Positions 49,784 through 61,614 of a DNA stretch of 64,000 bases are shown here, in pieces (the stretch's first letter is position 1; every line of letters starts with the position of its first letter). The stretch spans positions 429,682 to 493,681 of the forward strand of contig NZ_JACHBG010000004.1 in the NCBI RefSeq assembly GCF_014207095.1. Direction: 5' to 3'. Position numbers and translations under genes: made by a program. The notes under the pieces are model-generated. The model was not told the origin of the DNA. It was given only the letters and a program-made list of their open reading frames with translations, and made no database searches. The DNA comes from Martinezella lusitana. Its GTDB lineage: Bacteria; Pseudomonadota; Alphaproteobacteria; Rhizobiales; Rhizobiaceae.

Positions 49784-49812
49784 GAGCATTTCCGCTTTTC
49801 CCGGAATTGCTC
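49784..49812. repeat. intergenic dispersed repeat, copy 2
   Basis: A near-perfect inverted repeat, GAGCATTTCCG / CGGAATTGCTC (one mismatch), with a 7-base loop, between two convergent genes. The arms resemble copy 1 at 40911 in reverse complement (GAGCAATTCCGGGAAAAG). Confidence 0.55.
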
Positions 49813-49833
49813 GACGGGTGGATTTTCCAGGTC

Positions 49834-50106
49834 TCAGTTCGCCGCTGGCACCGGCGTCAGCTTGAGGCCGAGCGCCCTGACAACTTTCAGGATCGTCGCG
49901 AATTCCGGGTTTCCGTCGCCGCTCAACGCGCGATAGAGCGCGGAGCGGTTCATGCCGACATCCTTGGCGAGCTTGCTCATATTGCGGGTGCGCGCCACTT
50001 CGCCCAATGCCTTGGCGATCGAGGACGGATCGTCCGTTTCGAAGGCGGCGGCGATGTAGCTGTCGGGATTGTCCACGTCGAAGGAGTTCTCCTCGTTCAT
50101 TGTCAT
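49834..50106 (-). CDS. orphan HigA/addiction-module antidote-type protein
   Basis: A 90-residue protein with a C-terminal Xre-like HTH (MSKLAKDVGMNRSALYRALSGDGNPEFATILKVVRALGLKLTPV), matching the 'probable addiction module antidote protein' family, which normally follows a RelE/HigB-type toxin gene. No toxin-like frame is adjacent. Instead, the start overlaps the stop of an esterase gene by ATGA. Two close start codons (50106, 50100) are possible. It may be an orphan regulator. Confidence 0.85.
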   Translation of the reverse strand: MTMNEENSFDVDNPDSYIAAAFETDDPSSIAKALGEVARTRNMSKLAKDVGMNRSALYRALSGDGNPEFATILKVVRALGLKLTPVPAAN

Positions 50107-50723
50107 AAGCCTTTCCGTATGAGCCAGTCACGGACGATCTTGGGCTCGTCCGGATGGAGGTCGTGGCCGATGGGTAGTTTGTGGTCGCTGACGTCAGCAC
50201 CGGCCTTTGTAAATTGTTGGCTGACGAGATCCGCGTCGCCGGGCTTCCGGCGCTGATCATATTCGCCTGATATGATCAGGGTCGGCAGCGCTGTCAGTAA
50301 CGGCAAATCTGCATCGGGTGCCGGTGAAAGAGGTCGCAGCAGAATCGCGGCCGAGGCGATCTTGGACATGTGCCGGAGAAGCGATGCAGCCATAATAGCG
50401 CCGTTGGAGAAGCCAAGCAAAACAGGCGGTCGCGCAAGCAGTTGTCGCTCCATTGCCGTTTCGATGAAACGACAGAGCCGTTCCGTCTGCTTGTCGAGAT
50501 CGGCGTGATCCAGGCTGCGGTCGGGATTGCGGCGAAAGAAGGCGAAGCCATCCTCCCATTCGACCCCGCCGCGCAGCGCCATATACGGACGTTGTGGTGC
50601 TACCGCATCCGCAAACGGGATCAGCGACATTTCATTCATGCCGCTGCCATGCAGCAAAAGCAGCGGGGGCAATGAATGCTCCGTTCGGCCGGAGACGAAA
50701 TGAAATTCCGGTTGTTCCGGCAT
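50103..50723 (-). CDS. phospholipase/carboxylesterase-family alpha/beta hydrolase
   Basis: A 206-residue serine hydrolase of the phospholipase/carboxylesterase (YpfH/EstB-like) type. LLLLHGSGMNEMSLIPFADAV is the oxyanion strand, the nucleophile Ser is in LGFSNGAIMAASLL, the Asp in SGEYDQRRKPGDA, and the His in PIGHDLHPDEPKIV. It overlaps the antidote gene by 4 bp, implying translational coupling of a hydrolase to an antitoxin-type regulator. Substrate unknown. Confidence 0.87.
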   Translation of the reverse strand: MPEQPEFHFVSGRTEHSLPPLLLLHGSGMNEMSLIPFADAVAPQRPYMALRGGVEWEDGFAFFRRNPDRSLDHADLDKQTERLCRFIETAMERQLLARPPVLLGFSNGAIMAASLLRHMSKIASAAILLRPLSPAPDADLPLLTALPTLIISGEYDQRRKPGDADLVSQQFTKAGADVSDHKLPIGHDLHPDEPKIVRDWLIRKGL

Positions 50724-50758
50724 AAATCTGAATTCCAGGCCCCGTTACCGCGTCAAGA

Positions 50759-50794
50759 AAAACGCCGCGCGTCCCAAAGGACGCGCGGCGTTTT
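50759..50794 (-). terminator. terminator of gcvP
   Basis: A 16-bp perfect stem AAAACGCCGCGCGTCC / GGACGCGCGGCGTTTT with a 4-base loop about 75 bp after the gcvP stop. T residues end the stem on the minus strand and continue just after. It is a strong intrinsic terminator, and could work in both directions. Confidence 0.9.
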
Positions 50795-50870
50795 CTTAGA
50801 CAAGTTTCGCAATAGATTTATGTCGATTGCAAGCGAAGCGACTGAACCGCTTCGCCTTTTCGCAAAAATG

Positions 50871-53734
<2,864 letters not shown>

Positions 53735-53735
<1 letters not shown>

Positions 53736-54097
53736 TATCCGATCAGCTCCTTGTAACCGGATTCATCAAGAAGACCATCAAGATCGCTGACATTCTTCAG
53801 CTTGAGCTTGAAGAACCAGCCTGCGCCCATCGGGTCGGAGTTGACGAGTGCCGGATCGGCCGTGATGGCTTCGTTGACTTCGGTGATCTCTCCGTCGAGC
53901 GGACAATAGACTTCCGAAGCTGCCTTGACGGATTCGACGGTCGCTGCGTCGCCGCCCTTGGAGAAGCTGGCGCCGACTTCAGGCAATTCCACGAAAACGA
54001 GATCGCCGAGCTGTTCGGCGGCATGTGCCGTGATGCCGACAGTTGCGACATCGCCTTCAACCTTCAGCCACTCGTGTTCTTCGGTGAATTTCAGCAT
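53735..54097 (-). CDS. gcvH: glycine cleavage system H protein
   Basis: A 120-residue lipoyl carrier. The lipoylation lysine is in [21 protein letters not shown], and [35 protein letters not shown] is the typical N-terminal half. The start at 54097 fits the family length; a longer frame runs through gcvT in another register. It lies 25 bp after gcvT and overlaps gcvP by 1 bp. Confidence 0.98.
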
Positions 54098-54122
54098 GGG
54101 TAATCCTCTCTGGAAAAGACGT

Positions 54123-55259
54123 TCAACGTTTGTAGGTAGGCTTGATGAAAGGCAAGGCGCTAACGACGAGCGGCAGATACTTGCCACGCACTTCGGCATA
54201 AACGACGGTGCCAGGCGCGGTGAGTGCGGTCGGCACATAGCCCATGGCAACCGGGGATTCGACGCTCGGGCCGAAGCCGCCCGAGGTGACCTCGCCGATT
54301 TCGGTCTTGCCTTCGGCGTCGGCATAAAGCTTGGCGTGGCTACGCACCGGCGCCTTGCCCTCGGGCTTCAGGCCGACACGACGACGCGAGGTGCCGCCAT
54401 CGAGTTCACCGAGAATGCGGGTCGCGCCGGGGAAACTGCCTGTACGGGCGCCACCGGTCTTGCGGGCCTTCTGGATGGCCCATTCGAGCGCGCCTTCGAT
54501 TGGGGACGTCGTCTGGTCGATATCGTTGCCATAGAGGCAGAGACCGGCTTCGAGGCGCAGCGAGTCACGGGCACCGAGGCCGATCGGCTGCACATCCGGA
54601 TGTTCCAGCAAGCGCTTGGTGATATCCTCGGCCTTGTCAGCAGGCACGGAGATTTCGAAGCCGTCTTCGCCGCTATAGCCGGAGCGAGATACCAGGCAGG
54701 AGACGTCATGGAGGCGACAATGGCGCACGTCCATGAACTTCATATAGGCGATGTCGGCCCAAAGCTCGGCGAGAACGTCGACGGCGCGCGGCCCCTGCAG
54801 CGCAATGAGGGCGCGATCAAGTAAGGTAATCTCGCAACTGTCGCCGATATGGTCTTGAAGATGCTTGAGATCCTGTTCTTTGCAAGCAGCGTTGACGACG
54901 ACGAAAAGATAGTCGTCCATATGGGTGATCATCAGGTCGTCGAGGATGCCGCCCTTGTCATCGGTGAAGAAGCCGTAACGCTGGCGGTTCTCGGCGAGGC
55001 CGAGAATATCGACCGGCACGAGGCTTTCCAGCGCCAGCGCCGCATCCTCATATTTGCCGGAACGGGCGCGGATCGTCACCTGGCCCATGTGGGAGACGTC
55101 GAACAGGCCGGCGGAAGCGCGGGTCCAAAGATGCTCCTTCATGACGCCGGCGGGGTACTGCACGGGCATGTCGTAACCGGCAAACGGCACCATGCGGGCG
55201 CCGAGCGATACATGCAGGTCGTGAAGCGGTGTTTTCTTGAGGGCAGCGGTCTCGTCCAA
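54123..55259 (-). CDS. gcvT: aminomethyltransferase, T protein
   Basis: A 378-residue T protein of the glycine cleavage system. [49 protein letters not shown] is the conserved start, and [18 protein letters not shown] and IQKARKTGG follow. A TTG start at 55259 is preferred, with GGAGG six bases upstream and a family-typical N terminus; no in-frame ATG fits. Expression is expected to be controlled by the glycine riboswitch at 55333-55485 upstream. Confidence 0.95.
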   Translation of the reverse strand: MDETAALKKTPLHDLHVSLGARMVPFAGYDMPVQYPAGVMKEHLWTRASAGLFDVSHMGQVTIRARSGKYEDAALALESLVPVDILGLAENRQRYGFFTDDKGGILDDLMITHMDDYLFVVVNAACKEQDLKHLQDHIGDSCEITLLDRALIALQGPRAVDVLAELWADIAYMKFMDVRHCRLHDVSCLVSRSGYSGEDGFEISVPADKAEDITKRLLEHPDVQPIGLGARDSLRLEAGLCLYGNDIDQTTSPIEGALEWAIQKARKTGGARTGSFPGATRILGELDGGTSRRRVGLKPEGKAPVRSHAKLYADAEGKTEIGEVTSGGFGPSVESPVAMGYVPTALTAPGTVVYAEVRGKYLPLVVSALPFIKPTYKR

Positions 55260-55332
55260 ATGACGCCTCCGGGTTTTGCGCTTGTCTCGAAGCGCAGAGC
55301 TCACAATTTCGGCGCGGTTGCGCCTGACGATG

Positions 55333-55485
55333 AGCCCCCTCTGTCTGTTTTGCCTGAGATTGTTATCCCTTCGGCGAACGCTTTCGCGCTTCTCTCCAGA
55401 GTTCCGTCTGCCCCTTGCTGGTCCTTTGGCCTGAGAGTTTCCGGGGCGGTTGCTCCTTCGGCACCGGCTTGCGCCGGATTCTCCC
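55333..55485 (-). promoter_or_regulatory. tandem glycine riboswitch of gcvTHP
   Basis: On the minus strand, a tandem aptamer before gcvT. Aptamer 1: GGGAGA start, GCCGAAGGAGCAACCGCCCC and AACTCTCAGGC, then the linker GGACGG. Aptamer 2: CTCTGGAGAG, CGCCGAAGGG, AATCTCAGGC and closing CAGACAGAGG. These are the classic glycine aptamer conserved blocks, each once per aptamer, in the right order. In such RNAs glycine binding turns on the cleavage system. Confidence 0.95.
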
Positions 55486-55664
55486 AACAAGGTCGAGTGC
55501 CATTATCCGGTCCCGGCCAGAGATGGCAAGGGGGCAAGTGTCGCCGCTGAACAAATTTTTGTCGCGCCGATCAATCCTGCGTTTCGCAATGATTACGGGC
55601 CTTTGCAACTGGCATGGGAGAGGCTATCCCTTCTACTCGATTGAGGACCGGGCAGGAGACGCAG

Positions 55665-56198
55665 ATGAACCGCAACCATGCCGCTGCAATGTTGATTTCT
55701 GTTGCAGCTTTTTCGCTTTCTACGAGTGCTGCGATCGCACAGGACAGCGGTGCAATGAAGTCCATGCCGGGGATGCATATGGATGCCGGTCCCGCACCCT
55801 CCGGCTCTGCTGCCGGCAAGCTCGGCGATCTCGACATCAGCGGTGGTTATGTTCGCGCCATGCTTCCGGGTCAGCCGGTCGGCGGCGGCTATATTACCAT
55901 CCACAATGGCGGCAAGACGGACGACAAGCTGGCATCGGTCACCTCATCGGCGGCGGGCAAGGTCGAGCTGCATGAGATGAAGATGGAAGGCGAGATCATG
56001 AAGATGCGCGAAATCAAGGACGGGATCGCCATTCCGGCGGGTGCGACCGTGACGCTTGCGCCGAACACGATGCATATGATGTTCAAACAGGTGAAGACGC
56101 CTTTCAAGAAGGGAGGCACGGTGCCTGTCATGCTGATGTTCGACAAGGCCGGAATGGTCGATCTCAACCTGCCTGTCGTATCAGCCAAAGGGAACTGA
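55665..56198 (+). CDS. copper chaperone PCu(A)C family protein
   Basis: A 177-residue exported protein with a signal peptide (about 1-25) and an N-terminal acidic/Met-rich segment (MKSMPGMHM), then the PCuAC (DUF461) domain: GYVRAMLPGQPVGGGYITIHNGG, and copper ligands spread over LHEMKMEGEIMKMRE and HMMFKQVKTPF, i.e. the H-M-x10-M-x21-H-x-M pattern. It probably delivers Cu(I) to cytochrome oxidase. The start at 55665 follows GGCAGGAG. It stands alone, divergent from the gcvT riboswitch. Confidence 0.93.
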   Translation: MNRNHAAAMLISVAAFSLSTSAAIAQDSGAMKSMPGMHMDAGPAPSGSAAGKLGDLDISGGYVRAMLPGQPVGGGYITIHNGGKTDDKLASVTSSAAGKVELHEMKMEGEIMKMREIKDGIAIPAGATVTLAPNTMHMMFKQVKTPFKKGGTVPVMLMFDKAGMVDLNLPVVSAKGN

Positions 56199-56217
56199 GC
56201 CAGAAAAATATCCGGCC

Positions 56218-56256
56218 CGGACAATTCCAGTTTCCACTTTTCCTCGAAATGCTCTA
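56218..56256. repeat. intergenic dispersed repeat, copy 3 (degenerate)
   Basis: On the minus strand this reads AGAGCATTTCGAGGAAAAG, then TGGAAACTGGAATTGT, resembling the arms of copies 1 and 2 with changes. It lies after the copper chaperone stop. Confidence 0.4.
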
Positions 56257-56270
56257 AAGCCACGTCAAAA

Positions 56271-56288
56271 GGCCGGAAACTTCCGGCC
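56271..56288. terminator. hairpin GGCCGG-N6-CCGGCC
   Basis: A perfect inverted repeat GGCCGGAA / TTCCGGCC between the copper chaperone and rluC-like genes. On the minus strand it is followed by TTTTG, which would favour minus-strand use, but no minus-strand gene ends here, so the role is unclear. Confidence 0.3.
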
Positions 56289-56381
56289 GCGGGCAGATGT
56301 CCCGTCACTTGAATTAGCGCGATTCCATCCAGCAAGCGTTTGGCATTCTCGGATCGCGCTACGGCGTTTGAAAGAAGAAGA

Positions 56382-57380
56382 ATGGCCGGGATTGAACATA
56401 TACAGGTCGAGCCTGACGAAGCCGGCATGCGCCTCGACCGCTGGTTCAAGGTGCATTTCCCAGGGCTTGGCTTCGGGCAACTGCAGAAGCTGATGCGCTC
56501 CGGACAGGTGCGCGTCGATGGTGGCCGCGTCAAGACCGATGCGCGCGTGCAGCCGGGGCAGATCGTCCGCATACCGCCGCTCGACGTGGATTCCAAGGAT
56601 GCCAAGAGCGGCCCCATCGCTGGAAAAGACTTGAAGCACGCCGGCGATGCCGAACTCCTGTCGCGCATGCTGCTGCATGAAGACGAGAAGGTCTTTGTGC
56701 TGAACAAGCCTGCAGGGCTTGCGGTGCAGGGCGGCTCCGGCCTTACCCGCCATATCGACCAGATGCTGGAGGCTTGGACGAGCAAAAAGGGCGAAAAGCC
56801 TCGCCTCGTTCATCGTCTCGACCGAGACACGTCGGGCGTCTTGGTGATCGCCCGCACCCGCGGCGCAGCCCAGAAGCTGACGGCCGCCTTCCGCGAGCGT
56901 GACACCAAGAAGACCTATTGGTCGCTGGTCAAAGGCGTGCCGCGCAAGCATGAAGACAAGATCTCGACCTGGCTGGTGAAGGAGGCGACAGCCGATGGCG
57001 ACCGCATGCGCATCGCCAAGCATGGTGAAGAGGGCGCAGATCACGCGATCTCCTATTATCGCGTGCTTGAGACTGCCGCGCAGAGCCTCGCCTGGCTGGA
57101 GATGGAGCCATATACGGGACGCACCCACCAGCTGCGTGTCCATGCGCTGCATATCGGCCACCCGATCATCGGCGATCCCAAATATTTCGACGACGATCCG
57201 AACTGGGATTTCCCTGGCGGCGTCCAGAAGCGCTTGCATCTGCATGCGCGCCACATCGATATTCCGCATCCGAACGGTGGGCGCCTGCGCGTCACCGCTC
57301 CTTTGCCACCGCATATGGTGCAGACATGGAATCTCCTCGGTTTTGATGAGACATCGGCAGAGGAGCCGGACGACGAATGA
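56382..57380 (+). CDS. rluC: pseudouridine synthase, RluC/RluD type
   Basis: A 332-residue RNA pseudouridine synthase. An N-terminal S4 RNA-binding domain (LDRWFKVHFPGLGFGQLQKLMRSGQVRVDGGRVK) precedes the catalytic domain with the active-site Asp in VHRLDRDTSGVLVIAR and a late ITRTH-like GRTHQLRVHALHIGHPIIGDPKY. It modifies 23S rRNA uridines. RluC is favoured over RluD by neighbours and length, but cannot be proved by eye. It overlaps the HAD gene by 4 bp, in a run with ATP12. Confidence 0.85.
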   Translation: MAGIEHIQVEPDEAGMRLDRWFKVHFPGLGFGQLQKLMRSGQVRVDGGRVKTDARVQPGQIVRIPPLDVDSKDAKSGPIAGKDLKHAGDAELLSRMLLHEDEKVFVLNKPAGLAVQGGSGLTRHIDQMLEAWTSKKGEKPRLVHRLDRDTSGVLVIARTRGAAQKLTAAFRERDTKKTYWSLVKGVPRKHEDKISTWLVKEATADGDRMRIAKHGEEGADHAISYYRVLETAAQSLAWLEMEPYTGRTHQLRVHALHIGHPIIGDPKYFDDDPNWDFPGGVQKRLHLHARHIDIPHPNGGRLRVTAPLPPHMVQTWNLLGFDETSAEEPDDE

Positions 57381-58030
57381 AACTGGTCCTTTTCGATTGC
57401 GATGGCACGCTCGTCGATAGCGTGCGCCTGATCCATGAGGTGATGGCGCGGACTTTCGTCGATTTCGGCTACAAGCGTCCGGATATTTCGGCAACGAAAT
57501 CCATCATCGGCCTCTCGCTCGAGATCGCTATTGCCCGGATGCAAGGCAAGCCGCATGTCGATGACGAAGCGATTGCCATGTCGGCGCACTATAAGTCCAT
57601 CTCGCCCGGCGTACGCGACGAGAGCGATATGCAGACGCCGCTCTTTGATGGCATCAAGCCGCTGATCGAGACGCTCGCGGCCCACGATGAGATCCTGCTC
57701 GGCGCCGTGACGGGCAAATCCCGCCGTGGTCTGGTGCATACTCTTGAAGTCAACGATTTCACGCCATACTTCGTGGTTTCGCGTACCGCCGACGATTGCC
57801 CGTCGAAGCCGCATCCGGCCATGGTAACGGAGTGCTGCGACGAGACAGGGATGGATCCGCACGATACGATCGTCATCGGTGATGCGATCTATGACATGCA
57901 GATGGCAAAGGCAGCCGGCGCCACGGCGATCGGTGTATCCTGGGGCTACGCGTCCGTGGAAGAGCTTCTTGCCGCCGGCGCCGATGCGATTGCACATCAT
58001 CCGAACGACTTGTTGAGCCATATTCTCTGA
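57377..58030 (+). CDS. HAD-family hydrolase (phosphoglycolate phosphatase-like)
   Basis: A 217-residue HAD phosphatase. Motif I is FDCDGTLVDS, motif II around VTGKSRRGL, the conserved Lys in CPSKPHPAM, and motif IV IVIGDAIYDMQMAKAAG. A helical cap lies between motifs I and II. It hydrolyses a small phosphate ester, as in phosphoglycolate phosphatase-type proteins, specific substrate unknown. It starts within rluC and is followed after 9 bp by the ATP12 gene. Confidence 0.88.
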   Translation: MKLVLFDCDGTLVDSVRLIHEVMARTFVDFGYKRPDISATKSIIGLSLEIAIARMQGKPHVDDEAIAMSAHYKSISPGVRDESDMQTPLFDGIKPLIETLAAHDEILLGAVTGKSRRGLVHTLEVNDFTPYFVVSRTADDCPSKPHPAMVTECCDETGMDPHDTIVIGDAIYDMQMAKAAGATAIGVSWGYASVEELLAAGADAIAHHPNDLLSHIL

Positions 58031-58039
58031 GGTGACGCC

Positions 58040-58825
58040 ATGCGCGACCTGTTGAACGATCTTTCCGAAGGTCTGAGCCATCCCGATCCGATCCGCCGCG
58101 CGCAGATCCAGATGAAGAAGCCGCTGCCGAAGCGCTTCTACAAGGACGTGACGATCACCAAGGACGACGGCGGTCATGCTATCGCGCTCGACGGCAAGGT
58201 GGTGAAGACGCCTGCGCGTCATGCCCTTGCCCTTCCGACGGAAGCACTCGCCAAGCTTGTTGCCGCCGAATGGGCGAGGCAGGTCGAGATCATCGATCCC
58301 GCGACCATGCCTGTTACTCGCCTTGTGAATACCGCGATTGATGGCGTGGCAGTTGAAAGCGGCGCCGTTTTTGACGAGATCGTGCGCTTTTCCGGCAGCG
58401 ATCTGCTTTGCTATCGTGCAGATGGCCCGGAGCGTCTCGTGGAGCGGCAATCGGAGCGTTGGAACCCGGTGATCGAATGGGCCGCCCGCGATATCGGCGC
58501 GCGCTTTATTCTTGCTGAAGGCGTGATGCACCAGGAGCAGCCAGCCGAAGCCATCGCTGCCTTTGCCTCGGCCCTGCGTAAGTTCGACACGCCGATGGAG
58601 CTTGCGAGCCTGCATACGATCACCACTCTCACGGGTTCGGCGATCCTCGCGCTTGCCTTTGCCGAAGGCCGCCTGCCGCTTGCCGATGTTTGGTCGCTCG
58701 CACATCTCGACGAAGACTGGACGATCGAGCATTGGGGCAGCGACGAGGAAGCGGAACAGCGCCGGGCTCAGCGTTTCGAGGAATTTCAGGCGGCAACCGA
58801 CGTTTTTTCTGCTCTTCACAGTTGA
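58040..58825 (+). CDS. ATP12-family F1-ATPase assembly chaperone
   Basis: A 261-residue ATP12 family protein, homologue of the mitochondrial chaperone for the F1 alpha subunit, found in Alphaproteobacteria. KPLPKRFYKDVTITKDDGGHAIALDGKVVKTPARHALALPTEALAKLVAAEWARQ is the diagnostic N-terminal domain, and WAARDIGARF with HTITTLTGSAILALAFAEG is in the C-terminal half. It follows the HAD gene by 9 bp. No ATP synthase gene is near. Confidence 0.92.
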   Translation: MRDLLNDLSEGLSHPDPIRRAQIQMKKPLPKRFYKDVTITKDDGGHAIALDGKVVKTPARHALALPTEALAKLVAAEWARQVEIIDPATMPVTRLVNTAIDGVAVESGAVFDEIVRFSGSDLLCYRADGPERLVERQSERWNPVIEWAARDIGARFILAEGVMHQEQPAEAIAAFASALRKFDTPMELASLHTITTLTGSAILALAFAEGRLPLADVWSLAHLDEDWTIEHWGSDEEAEQRRAQRFEEFQAATDVFSALHS

Positions 58826-58891
58826 ATATTGTTGATTTCCAGTCCTTTATAGCGGCTTTCGTATCTTGCAAGTTCGAAAGTTGGGGCAGGG

Positions 58892-59365
58892 ATGATGTCG
58901 TGGGTGAGGTCGGGTGCCATATCGGCGCTCGTGGGATGTCTGGTACTGACGGCGTGCTCGACCTGGTCCGCTGATCCCCCGCCTCCGACCTATGATATCC
59001 GCAGCGCGAGCATCGTGGCCGACAAGGTCATACCGCCGGTTTCACCGGCTTTGATCGACGCCGTCAGCGATCGCGTAAACGCTGCCATTGCCATAACGCC
59101 CCACAACACTACCTTGCCGGCGGTTGCGCTGACCGTTCGCCTGACTGAGGTCAGCAAGGGGCGCGGCTTCAACAAGGATCGCAATACCGCCAAGGTCAAT
59201 ATCGACGCGGCGTCGCTCGATGGCGGCGCGGTGATTGCCATGGCGTCCTTCGACATTGCAACAACCGCGCCCGACTTGAGTACGGCGGATGAACTGATGG
59301 CGGAAGATATTGCTGCCCGTATCCGCGCGATCTTCTCGCTCAACACGCCGCGGCTGTCGGAATGA
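58892..59365 (+). CDS. small predicted lipoprotein
   Basis: A 157-residue protein with a signal peptide and lipobox (GCLVLTACS, Cys about 22), then a domain of beta strands (YDIRSASIVADKVIPPVS; VALTVRLTEVSKGRGFNKDRN; GGAVIAMASFDIATTAPDLS). Family not recognised. Two adjacent ATGs could start it. It lies between ATP12 and the propionyl-CoA carboxylase gene, both on the same strand, 66 and 63 bp away. Confidence 0.6.
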   Translation: MMSWVRSGAISALVGCLVLTACSTWSADPPPPTYDIRSASIVADKVIPPVSPALIDAVSDRVNAAIAITPHNTTLPAVALTVRLTEVSKGRGFNKDRNTAKVNIDAASLDGGAVIAMASFDIATTAPDLSTADELMAEDIAARIRAIFSLNTPRLSE

Positions 59366-59428
59366 GCCTATAGCTTCAAAGATGGCTCGCGCCATGCTAA
59401 GCCCGAGCAACGAGGGAGAGAGGGCCGC

Positions 59429-60961
59429 ATGAAGGAAATCCTGTTGGAACTGGAGCGTCGTCGTGAGGTCGCAAGGCTTGGCGGCGGACAGGTGCGCATC
59501 GATGCTCAACACGCCCGCGGCAAGCTGACGGCCCGCGAGCGTATCGACATATTCCTGGACGAAGGTTCCTTCGAGGAGTTCGACATGTTCGTCGAGCATC
59601 GCTCGACCGATTTCGGCATGGAAAAGAGCAAGATCGCCGGCGACGGCGTTGTGACCGGCTGGGGCACCGTCAACGGACGTACCGTTTTCATTTTTGCCAA
59701 AGATTTCACGGTCTTCGGTGGGTCTCTTTCAGAAGCACATGCGGAGAAGATCACCAAGGTCCAGGATATGGCGTTGAAGAATAGAGCGCCGATCGTCGGG
59801 ATCTATGATGCCGGCGGCGCCCGCATTCAGGAAGGCGTGGCAGCACTTGGCGGCTATGCCGAGGTGTTCCAGCGCAACGTTTTGGCTTCGGGCGTCATTC
59901 CGCAGATCTCCGTCATCATGGGGCCATGCGCCGGCGGCGACGTCTATTCGCCTGCCATGACCGATTTCATCTTCATGGTGCGCGATACCTCCTACATGTT
60001 CGTCACCGGGCCGGACGTGGTGAAGACCGTCACCAACGAAACGGTCACCTCCGAGCAGCTCGGCGGCGCTTCCGTCCATACGACGAAGTCCTCCATCGCC
60101 GACTCGGCTTACGACAACGATGTCGATACGCTGCTGCAGGTGCGCCGGCTCATCGATTTCCTGCCGCAGTCGAACACGGCGGCACTGCCCGAGATCGAAT
60201 GCTATCAATCCGTTACAGAGCCGGACACATCGCTCGATACGCTGATCCCGGCCAATGCCAACAAGCCCTACGACATCAAGGAGCTGATCCTGAAGGTGGC
60301 GGACGAGGGTGACTTCTTCGAGATCCAGGAAAGCTTCGCCAAGAATATCGTCTGCGGCTTCGGCCGCATCGAGGGGGCTACGGTCGGCTTCGTCGCCAAT
60401 CAGCCGATGGTGCTGGCCGGCGTTCTCGATAGCGACGCATCGCGAAAGGCTGCCCGCTTCGTGCGCTTCTGCGATTGCTTCAATATCCCGATCGTCACCT
60501 TCGTCGACGTGCCTGGATTCCTGCCGGGGACGGCGCAGGAATATGGCGGCTTGATCAAGCATGGCGCAAAGCTGCTCTTCGCCTATGCCGAAGCAACCGT
60601 GCCGAAACTCACGGTCATCACCCGCAAGGCTTTCGGCGGCGCCTATGACGTGATGGCGTCGAAACATCTGCGCGGCGATCTGAATTATGCCTGGCCGACG
60701 GCGCAAATTGCCGTCATGGGTGCCAAGGGCGCAGTCGAGATTATCTTCCGCAAAGACATTGCGCACCCGGAGAGGATTGCTGCGCATACCAAGATGTATG
60801 AGGATCGCTTCCTGTCACCGTTCGTCGCGGCCGAGCGCGGTTACATTGACGAAGTGATCATGCCACGCTCGACCCGGCGGCGCCTCGCGCAGGGGCTCCG
60901 GATGCTGCGCAACAAGGATCTGACCAATCCTTGGAAAAAACACGACAACATCCCTCTGTAA
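59429..60961 (+). CDS. pccB: propionyl-CoA carboxylase beta chain
   Basis: A 510-residue carboxyltransferase subunit. Landmarks: [18 protein letters not shown] [28 protein letters not shown] at the N terminus, [19 protein letters not shown] with [22 protein letters not shown], then [60 protein letters not shown]. It transfers carboxyl from biotin to propionyl-CoA. Length and order match full-length PccB; the alpha subunit is not in the window. Confidence 0.95.
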   Translation: MKEILLELERRREVARLGGGQVRIDAQHARGKLTARERIDIFLDEGSFEEFDMFVEHRSTDFGMEKSKIAGDGVVTGWGTVNGRTVFIFAKDFTVFGGSLSEAHAEKITKVQDMALKNRAPIVGIYDAGGARIQEGVAALGGYAEVFQRNVLASGVIPQISVIMGPCAGGDVYSPAMTDFIFMVRDTSYMFVTGPDVVKTVTNETVTSEQLGGASVHTTKSSIADSAYDNDVDTLLQVRRLIDFLPQSNTAALPEIECYQSVTEPDTSLDTLIPANANKPYDIKELILKVADEGDFFEIQESFAKNIVCGFGRIEGATVGFVANQPMVLAGVLDSDASRKAARFVRFCDCFNIPIVTFVDVPGFLPGTAQEYGGLIKHGAKLLFAYAEATVPKLTVITRKAFGGAYDVMASKHLRGDLNYAWPTAQIAVMGAKGAVEIIFRKDIAHPERIAAHTKMYEDRFLSPFVAAERGYIDEVIMPRSTRRRLAQGLRMLRNKDLTNPWKKHDNIPL

Positions 60962-61083
60962 TCTGTGACATCAAGTCACGGATTTCACACGGAAATTTGA
61001 TTGGACGTCAGAATCCTTGTTTTCCCGTTCAGGACAGGTCGCTCTATTGCTTCCTGCAGGGAGTCGAAACTGGAGTTCAAAAA

Positions 61084-61476
61084 ATGGCGCTTTCCCAACG
61101 GCTGAATCAATATCAGCCCTATGCTCTTACCGTACTGCGTATCGTTATTGGCCTGTTGTTCATCGAACACGGCACACAGAAGCTTTTCGGCTTTCCCGCC
61201 GGCGGCCACTTCACTGGTTCGCTGCCGCCTCTGATGCTGTTTCAGGGTATTCTAGAAGCGTTTGGCGGTCTGGCGATCGTTTTGGGCCTGTTTACTCGCC
61301 CCGTTGCCTTCATTCTTTGTGGCAACATGGCAGTCGCCTATTTCATGGCGCACATGCCGCAGAATTTCTTCCCGGTGAACAATCAGGGCGATGCGGCCAT
61401 TCTGTATTGCTTCGCTTTCCTGTTCCTGATCTTCGCAGGTCCGGGTCTGCTGGCGATCGACGGCCGCAAGAAGTAA
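61084..61476 (+). CDS. DoxX family membrane protein (copy 1)
   Basis: A 131-residue four-helix protein of the DoxX family: LRIVIGLLFIEHGTQKLFGFPAGG and GLAIVLGLFTRPVAFILCGNMAVAYFMAHMPQNFFPVNNQGDAAILYCFAFLFLIFAGPG. It resembles the second copy at 61615, which shares the same motifs. Function is unknown; some DoxX proteins bind quinone-linked partners. Start at 61084 gives MALSQRLNQYQP. Confidence 0.88.
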   Translation: MALSQRLNQYQPYALTVLRIVIGLLFIEHGTQKLFGFPAGGHFTGSLPPLMLFQGILEAFGGLAIVLGLFTRPVAFILCGNMAVAYFMAHMPQNFFPVNNQGDAAILYCFAFLFLIFAGPGLLAIDGRKK

Positions 61477-61488
61477 ATCATCTTGAAG

Positions 61489-61514
61489 CCGGGCCTGGTG
61501 TTCTCCAGGCCCGG
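61489..61514 (+). terminator. terminator after DoxX copy 1
   Basis: A perfect 10-bp stem CCGGGCCTGG / CCAGGCCCGG with a 6-base loop, 12 bp after the stop codon, followed by TGAATAATTTCG. It is stable, with a weak T-run, so the intrinsic terminator call is moderate. Confidence 0.65.
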
Positions 61515-61614
61515 TGAATAATTTCGTCTCTCGCGTGTTGATTCCATATCGGCGAAACGGGAGAGTGTTTCCGACAGTATCCCGTTCGCATTGCCAATTC
61601 GTACGGAGATCTTC

